DNA from: Bacteroidales bacterium
GTDB lineage: Bacteria > Bacteroidota > Bacteroidia > Bacteroidales > UBA932
NCBI GenBank assembly: GCA_017551215.1
Contig: JAFZMA010000166.1
Location: 1 to 18,141, forward strand
Length of the DNA stretch: 18,141 bases
Reading direction: 5' to 3'
Below the pieces are notes generated by a model. The model had not been told where the DNA came from, searched no databases, and saw nothing but the letters and a program-made list of their open reading frames with translations. The translations under genes were made by a program, and so were the position numbers. Of the stretch, positions 13,458-18,141 are shown piece by piece (positions within the stretch are counted from its first letter, which is position 1; each line of letters begins with the position of its first letter).

Positions 13458-16400
13458 ATGAAGAAAATTTTTAAGGTAACCTTGCTTCTTGTTCTGCTGT
13501 TCGGAATCATAGAACCGGTTGCCGCCGTTTTTGAAGAAAGGGATCTTACTCAGACCTTGAGAGTTCTGAAGGTCGAGCTCAGGCGCGCATATAACCGCAC
13601 GGCCAAGGCCCGCCAGAGAATTAAGGCAACCCGCATGATCCAGCAGAAACAGATGGTGGAACTCATGGAGGATTGTAATGAGCTGTCCATAATCCTTTAC
13701 TCCCAGAAGCAGAACTTCACATTTGATCTGACATACGCCCTGGAGGAGGTTTCTGACAGGTATCATGACTTCTCCCGTAACCGCCGTCCGTTCACGGACA
13801 TTATAAACCAGATAGACATAGAAATAGAAAGGTACGGGAAGCTGATTCATGCCTTGAAGCGTCTTCCGCCGGCCATAGTAGACGATCTGGACAGCCTGGA
13901 AGCCGGTGATTCCACTTTTCTTCTGGCCTCCCATCTTCAGGAAGAGATCAAGAATCTCCACCGGATGAATTCCGGCATATTGTCCAAGGCAGAAAAGGAG
14001 GAATCCTTTGAGCCCGATTCTTTACGCCGGGTAGAGGAGGTTAATCCGGAGGATACGGTCAAGGACTATGACGGAAGCATTCTTAAGAATTTGGCTAAAA
14101 CCATCTTTACCGGCAGTGTAGATCATTCGGAGGAAGAGGAAGAAGATTTCCGCCCGCACCGCAGGAAGTTTAACCAGGATACTTCTTCAATGTCTGCTAT
14201 AGTTGCTGTTTCTCCTGACGGCAGCACACCGGATATGGATACGGATGGTTCGGACTCCGTTGCAAATAATGTGGAATATGCTTTTCTGCTTACGGGAAAG
14301 TCTCTGGAAAACAGAGACAGCTGCATATTCTATTCGGAAGGACTTCTTAAACTGTATGAGGTCTCAAGGGCTTCCATAGTAATGGACAGCATTAATTACG
14401 AGGCTACATGGCAACAGCTTGAGGAAGCTTATAATTATGCCCAGAACAGATATTTGGATGTACAGAAGAAAATATTCGTAGAAGGGCAGACGGGCTATTT
14501 TTCCATTCTGACCGGATTCCGCCGTTCCTGGAAACGGGTAGAGAACGACATAACGGATAAATGGGCCGCAACAAACACAAAGGGCCTGAGAAGCCAGTGG
14601 AGGCTTCAGACAATGATAGGTCTGCTATTGTTTGTGCTGTTCTACCTGGGCATTGCCATAGGCCTGAGCGTTATTATAGTCAGGGTTTTGAAGAAGAAGG
14701 TAAAGTTCCTTCAGACAGAGAGATTCAAGGAGCACGGAATATGCTTTATCCTTCTTCTTATTGTAGTGATATTCGCCCTGGCCATTACGGTAGCCATGAT
14801 GTTTTCAGAGCAGAATTTCCTCAAGCTTGCAACCAGGCTGCTTGTGGAATTCGCATGGCTGCTTGCCGCCATCTTCCTGTCTTTTGCCATACGTCTTAAG
14901 GGAGACCAGGTAAAGAGCAGCATAAGGTCTTATCTGCCGATAATGGTACTTTGCCTTATCATCATTTTCATAAGGATTTCCTTCTCCCCTAATACGCTTA
15001 TCAATATCATCCTTCCTCCTCTGCTTCTGCTGTTTACATTCTGGCAATGGAGAATATGCCGCAAGATGAAATATACAGATGAGGGGGACGGGTCAAAACT
15101 GCTGTCGCTGAGGCGCCAGAAAAAAAGAGTGGTTGAACAGGAGGTTGTTTCGGAGAAAAAGAAGAACAAGTATTTCCATGTACAGTTTGCGGATTATATC
15201 TACAACTACATTACCCTTACGGTACTTGGCGCAACCACCATCCTGTCTTTTAGCGGTTATGTTCTGCTGAGCATTCTGATTATAATCTGGTGGATATTCC
15301 AGCTGTCTATAATCCAGACGATTACCGCTGCATCAGACCTTCTGAAAATTTACTACGACAGGTATATGGCCAAACGGCTCAGGGCCTACAGGATCAATCA
15401 CGGATTCCTGATAAACCCTAAGGTCAAGAGTTCCTATATAGAGGTGACCTGGCTGTATGATATTATGAGAAAAGCTGTGATTCCGTTCTTTACGGTTTGG
15501 AGCATTCCTCTCTGTCTGTACATGGCTTCCAAGGTGTTCGACCTTTCTAATGTGGCGGTGTCTTATCTTAAGACAGACTTCCTGAACTACAATGTGATAC
15601 ACCTGTCCGCCACCAAGATTCTCACGGCTATTTCCCTGGCGTTTGTGTTCAATTGTCTGGGTTATCTGGCAAAGGCGTTCTACAGGGTGTTCAAGATACG
15701 CTCCGTGCTTGCCCGTACCGGACAGAAGGAACTTCCGGAGAACATGATTAATTTCACTCTGGCAAATTCCATAATAAGCATCATAACCTGGGGCGCATAC
15801 ATCATTACCTGCTTCCTGCTTCTGCACATTCCGTCCACGGCCATTTCCATTGTGAGTGCTGGACTTGCAACCGGTGTCGGCTTTGCGTTGAAAGACGTCA
15901 TCAACAACTTCTTCTACGGAGTTTCACTGATGAGCGGAAGACTCAGGGTTGGAGACTATGTGGAATGTGATGATGTAAGGGGCGTTGTTGACAGTATCAA
16001 CTACCAGAGTACACTTATTGAGACGGAATACGGCAGCATTATGGCTTTCCCTAATGCTAACCTTTTCCAGAAAAATTTCAAGAACCTGACCAGGAACAAC
16101 GCTTACGAGCTTATTATTCTTCCTGTAGGAATCCAGTATGGTTCAGATATATCCAAGGTTCGCGAACTCCTGAAAAGCGCCCTGATAAAGCTTAACGTCA
16201 AGGACAAGTACGGAAGAAACGTTCTCAACACCAAGTACGGAATAGTGGTCCGTCTTGCGGAGTTCGGAGACAGCAGCATTGTCCTCAAGGTTTACCAGCA
16301 AGTTCTGGTAACGGAGCGCTACACCTATATGGCGGCGGCTAACGAAACCATCTACAACACGCTGAACGCAAACAATATTGTGATTCCTTTCCCTCAGCGA

Positions 16401-16505
16401 GATGTCTACATCAAGCAGGTGCTCTCCGACATGGCCAAGGAAGAGGCCCCGTCTCCGGAAGAAGATGAGCCTAAGACGGATAAAAAGAAGAAATGGTTCA
16501 TCTAA
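13458..16505 (+). CDS. Large MscS/MscK-type mechanosensitive channel
   Basis: A 1015-residue inner-membrane channel. A signal peptide (1-22) leads to a periplasmic region of about 360 residues, largely helical (31-145 looks like coiled coil), with an acidic low-complexity stretch near 223-265. About eleven membrane spans follow: roughly 386-409, 427-449, 458-479, 491-508, 513-530, a pair within 582-620, 673-692, 719-742, 765-790, and the pore helix 794-821, which has the Gly/Ala-rich MscS TM3 pattern SAGLATGVGFALKDVINNFF. The MscS beta domain begins at VGDYV (830-834) and includes MAFPNANLFQ. A basic C-terminal tail ends the protein. Such channels open under membrane tension to release solutes during osmotic downshock. 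The size and layout resemble MscK of E. coli. It is 13 bases after the second GHL10 gene and ends the operon. Confidence 0.95.
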   Translation: MKKIFKVTLLLVLLFGIIEPVAAVFEERDLTQTLRVLKVELRRAYNRTAKARQRIKATRMIQQKQMVELMEDCNELSIILYSQKQNFTFDLTYALEEVSDRYHDFSRNRRPFTDIINQIDIEIERYGKLIHALKRLPPAIVDDLDSLEAGDSTFLLASHLQEEIKNLHRMNSGILSKAEKEESFEPDSLRRVEEVNPEDTVKDYDGSILKNLAKTIFTGSVDHSEEEEEDFRPHRRKFNQDTSSMSAIVAVSPDGSTPDMDTDGSDSVANNVEYAFLLTGKSLENRDSCIFYSEGLLKLYEVSRASIVMDSINYEATWQQLEEAYNYAQNRYLDVQKKIFVEGQTGYFSILTGFRRSWKRVENDITDKWAATNTKGLRSQWRLQTMIGLLLFVLFYLGIAIGLSVIIVRVLKKKVKFLQTERFKEHGICFILLLIVVIFALAITVAMMFSEQNFLKLATRLLVEFAWLLAAIFLSFAIRLKGDQVKSSIRSYLPIMVLCLIIIFIRISFSPNTLINIILPPLLLLFTFWQWRICRKMKYTDEGDGSKLLSLRRQKKRVVEQEVVSEKKKNKYFHVQFADYIYNYITLTVLGATTILSFSGYVLLSILIIIWWIFQLSIIQTITAASDLLKIYYDRYMAKRLRAYRINHGFLINPKVKSSYIEVTWLYDIMRKAVIPFFTVWSIPLCLYMASKVFDLSNVAVSYLKTDFLNYNVIHLSATKILTAISLAFVFNCLGYLAKAFYRVFKIRSVLARTGQKELPENMINFTLANSIISIITWGAYIITCFLLLHIPSTAISIVSAGLATGVGFALKDVINNFFYGVSLMSGRLRVGDYVECDDVRGVVDSINYQSTLIETEYGSIMAFPNANLFQKNFKNLTRNNAYELIILPVGIQYGSDISKVRELLKSALIKLNVKDKYGRNVLNTKYGIVVRLAEFGDSSIVLKVYQQVLVTERYTYMAAANETIYNTLNANNIVIPFPQRDVYIKQVLSDMAKEEAPSPEEDEPKTDKKKKWFI

Positions 16506-16508
16506 AGA

Positions 16509-16545
16509 AAAATGCCCGAGGATAGCCCCGGGCATTTTCTTTTTA
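16509..16545. terminator. Bidirectional terminator between the MscS gene and kbl
   Basis: AAAATGCCCG (16509-16518) pairs with CGGGCATTTT (16529-16538); two more G-C pairs form inside after one mismatch, closing on a four-base loop ATAG. CTTTTT follows on the plus strand, and on the minus strand the stem is followed by TCTTT, so it can serve both converging genes. Confidence 0.88.
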
Positions 16546-16558
16546 ACGGCATGTTCTG

Positions 16559-17749
16559 CTACTTGAGAACTTTCAGCTCCTTGCCAATCTTTGTGAAGGC
16601 AGCAACTGCGCGGTCCAGCTGTTTCTTGCTGTGACCGGCAGATACCTGTACCCTGATTCTTGCCAAATCCTTAGGCACTACAGGATAGTAGAAGCCTACA
16701 ACATAGATTCCTTCGTCAAGAAGTTTGGCCGCCATCTGCTGGCTAAGTTTTGCATCATAGAGCATGATGGCGCAGATTGCGCTCTGGGTAGGCTTGATGT
16801 CGAATCCGGCCTTCTTCATCTTGTCCACAAAGTAAGCGGTGTTCTCGTGCAACTTGTCCTGGAGCTTGTTTGTGCGGCTCATCATGTTGAACATCTCTAT
16901 TCCGGCTGCTGCCACCATTGGAGGAATTGAGTTGGAGAACAGGTATGGACGGGACCTCTGACGAAGCATGGCTATGATTTCCTTCTTTCCTGTAGTGAAT
17001 CCGCCAACGGCTCCTCCAAAGCTCTTTCCGAGTGTTCCCGTGAGGATTTCAACCTTTCCGCGGAGCTTGTAGAGTTCTGTTGTCCCTCTTCCGGTCTTGC
17101 CCACAACACCGGCTGAATGGCTCTCGTCCACCATTACCATTGCGTCGTATTTCTTTGCAAGGGCGTAGATCTTGTCTACCGGGGCCACGTTGCCGTCCAT
17201 GGAGAATACTCCATCGGTGACAACAATCCTGAACCTTTGCTTCTGGGCCTTCTTGAGGCAGTCCTCAAGTTCCTTCATGTCTGCGTTGGCATATCTGTAA
17301 CGCACAGCCTTGCAGAGCCTTACACCATCAATTATGGATGCGTGGTTGAGGGCATCGGAGATTATGGCATCGTTCTCGCCGAGCAGAGGCTCGAACACTC
17401 CGCCGTTTGCATCAAAGCAGGAGGTGTAGAGGATAGTGTCTTCCGTGCCGAAGAATTCGCTGATTTTCTCTTCCAGCTTTTTCTGCAGGTCTCCGGTTCC
17501 GCAGATGAACCTTACGGAGCTCATTCCGTAGCCGTGGGAGTCAAGCGCCTTCTTTGCGGCGTTTATGAGGCGAGGGTTATCGCTGAGCCCAAGATAGTTG
17601 TTGGCGCAGAAATTAAGCACCTGCTTTCCTCCCTTTACGGTGATGTCTGCCCTCTGGGGAGAGGTAATCACTCTTTCTTCCTTATAGAGCCCGGCTTTCT
17701 TTATGGAGTTGAGCTCTTTTTTCAGATAGGTTTGAAAATTCTTGTACAT
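16559..17749 (-). CDS. kbl: Glycine C-acetyltransferase (2-amino-3-ketobutyrate CoA ligase)
   Basis: A 396-residue PLP enzyme that cleaves 2-amino-3-ketobutyrate with CoA into glycine and acetyl-CoA, the second step of threonine breakdown. The Kbl pattern is followed throughout: EERVITSPQRADI, NFCANNYLGL, SSVRFICGTGDLQK, CFDANGGVFE, SDALNHASIIDGVRLCKAVR (129-150 region), VDESHSAGVVG (207-217), the PLP lysine K242 in TGTLGKSFGGAVGG, RQRSRPYLFSNS and FYYPVVPKDLARIR. These tell it apart from BioF, HemA and serine palmitoyltransferase of the same family. The reading frame stays open for 91 more codons upstream, but that part is antisense to trxA; the ATG at 17749 gives the normal length. No threonine dehydrogenase gene lies next to it in this window. 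Confidence 0.96.
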   Translation of the reverse strand: MYKNFQTYLKKELNSIKKAGLYKEERVITSPQRADITVKGGKQVLNFCANNYLGLSDNPRLINAAKKALDSHGYGMSSVRFICGTGDLQKKLEEKISEFFGTEDTILYTSCFDANGGVFEPLLGENDAIISDALNHASIIDGVRLCKAVRYRYANADMKELEDCLKKAQKQRFRIVVTDGVFSMDGNVAPVDKIYALAKKYDAMVMVDESHSAGVVGKTGRGTTELYKLRGKVEILTGTLGKSFGGAVGGFTTGKKEIIAMLRQRSRPYLFSNSIPPMVAAAGIEMFNMMSRTNKLQDKLHENTAYFVDKMKKAGFDIKPTQSAICAIMLYDAKLSQQMAAKLLDEGIYVVGFYYPVVPKDLARIRVQVSAGHSKKQLDRAVAAFTKIGKELKVLK

Positions 17750-17780
17750 ATTGGTTGTGGTTTTTAGTTGCTTGCTATAA

Positions 17781-17788
17781 CAAATGTA
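17781..17788 (-). promoter_or_regulatory. Predicted -7 element of kbl
   Basis: On the minus strand TACATTTG matches TAnnTTTG exactly, 31 bases before the kbl ATG. Instead of a TTTG -33 box, the expected region 18 bases upstream holds the small palindrome at 17807-17819. Confidence 0.55.
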
Positions 17789-17806
17789 AGATTTCTGAAA
17801 AATAAA

Positions 17807-17819
17807 TGCTAATTTAGCA
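17807..17819. promoter_or_regulatory. Short palindrome in the kbl/trxA divergent control region
   Basis: TGCTAA and TTAGCA are exact reverse complements around a single T. It sits at the -33 position of kbl and contains TAATTTAG, a near match to a -7 element for trxA (one mismatch in the six fixed positions). Whether it is an operator or a chance AT-rich palindrome cannot be decided here. Confidence 0.25.
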
Positions 17820-17852
17820 GACGGTATTTGAAACAAAACAAACTTTAGAGTT

Positions 17853-18141
17853 ATGGAAATAAATGTAACCGATTCTAATTTCAAGGAGGTTGTCCTTGAC
17901 AGCAAGCTTCCGGTAATGGTGGACTTCTGGGCAACATGGTGCGGCCCCTGCCGTATGGTAGCCCCTATAGTTGAGCAGCTTGCAAAGGAGTATGAAGGAA
18001 AGGCCGTTGTGGCAAAGTGCAACGTGGAGGAGGCCGAGCAGGCTCCTGTAAACTATGGAATCCGCAACATTCCTACACTCCTGTTCTTCAAGGACGGGGA
18101 ACTTAAGGACAAGATGGTGGGATCCAACACAAAAGAAGCCA
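17853..18141 (+). CDS. trxA: Thioredoxin (3' end beyond the window)
   Basis: The ATG at 17853 opens a frame that stays open to the right edge, giving 96 residues; only the last few residues of a normal 100-110-residue thioredoxin are missing. Thioredoxin is the cytosolic disulfide reductase that supplies electrons to ribonucleotide reductase, peroxiredoxins and methionine sulfoxide reductase. The active site is the classical FWATWCGPC (C30, C33), and the conserved cis-proline P74 sits in IPTLLFF. There is no signal peptide, so it is not one of the periplasmic thioredoxin-like proteins common in Bacteroidota. It carries an additional cysteine, C56 (VVAKCNVEE), near the middle of the fold. The gene diverges from kbl across 103 bases. 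Confidence 0.95.
   Translation, partial: MEINVTDSNFKEVVLDSKLPVMVDFWATWCGPCRMVAPIVEQLAKEYEGKAVVAKCNVEEAEQAPVNYGIRNIPTLLFFKDGELKDKMVGSNTKEA

Noticed and set aside
13395..13961. A 188-codon minus-strand frame opposite the second GHL10 and MscS genes
   Set aside because: Crosses two real genes on the other strand and shows no family resemblance.
17117..17767. A 216-codon plus-strand frame opposite kbl
   Set aside because: Shadow of kbl; no recognisable domain and no promoter.
17750..18022. A 91-codon N-terminal extension of kbl
   Set aside because: It runs antisense through the start of trxA, has no Kbl character, and crosses the exact kbl -7 element; the ATG at 17749 gives the normal enzyme length.
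1..18141. CRISPR arrays, tRNA or rRNA genes, insertion sequences and prophage genes
   Set aside because: Looked for on both strands; no regular spaced repeats, no cloverleaf-like segments, no transposase or integrase motifs and no long non-coding stretch; the longest gene-free gap is 178 bases (3865-4042).

Overview
The window comes from a member of the Bacteroidota, most likely the order Bacteroidales. The main evidence is the Bacteroidota-type -7 promoter element TAnnTTTG, found exactly eight times just upstream of start codons (twice with a TTTG -33 box), and the near absence of Shine-Dalgarno sequences. The protein families agree: Bacteroidota-type LptE, SecG, PspC/PadR cassette, glycine-zipper OmpA lipoprotein, PorT-like beta-barrel and GHL10 lipoprotein. 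No phage, transposon, CRISPR or RNA gene was seen. Composition looks even by eye, so this reads as stable chromosome rather than an accessory island. Genus and species cannot be named from the sequence alone.

Layout, left to right. (1) 1-1039, minus strand: kdsB (CMP-KDO synthetase) followed after 12 bases by the start of an exported envelope protein that runs off the left edge. (2) 1124-3864, plus strand: a tight operon of a sigma-54 activator, lptE, a conserved TPR protein and secG, closed by a strong terminator. It diverges from kdsB. (3) 4043-6688, plus strand: a PspC-PadR-PspC cassette with two operator-like palindromes over its promoter and a terminator at the end. (4) 6773-8872: a LOG-family nucleotide phosphoribohydrolase converging on, and overlapping by 38 bases, an OmpA lipoprotein gene. 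A nitrilase-family amidohydrolase diverges from the latter. (5) 8875-10242, minus strand: a rhomboid protease and a PorT-like beta-barrel protein. (6) 10325-16505, plus strand: two tandem GHL10 glycoside-hydrolase-like proteins and a 1015-residue MscS/MscK-type mechanosensitive channel, closed by a bidirectional terminator shared with kbl. (7) 16559-18141: kbl (glycine C-acetyltransferase) on minus, diverging from a trxA that runs off the right edge.

Most of the window serves the cell envelope: LPS sugar activation (KdsB), LPS export (LptE), protein export (SecG), membrane-stress type proteins (PspC), outer-membrane anchoring (OmpA), a beta-barrel, an intramembrane protease, cell-wall-hydrolase-like proteins and an osmotic safety valve. 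Nothing here is a clearly new defence or mobile system. The most interesting points are the GHL10-GHL10-MscS operon, the PspC-PadR-PspC cassette with its paired palindromes, a perfect 13-bp hairpin inside the LOG gene, and a recurring very short promoter-to-start distance.
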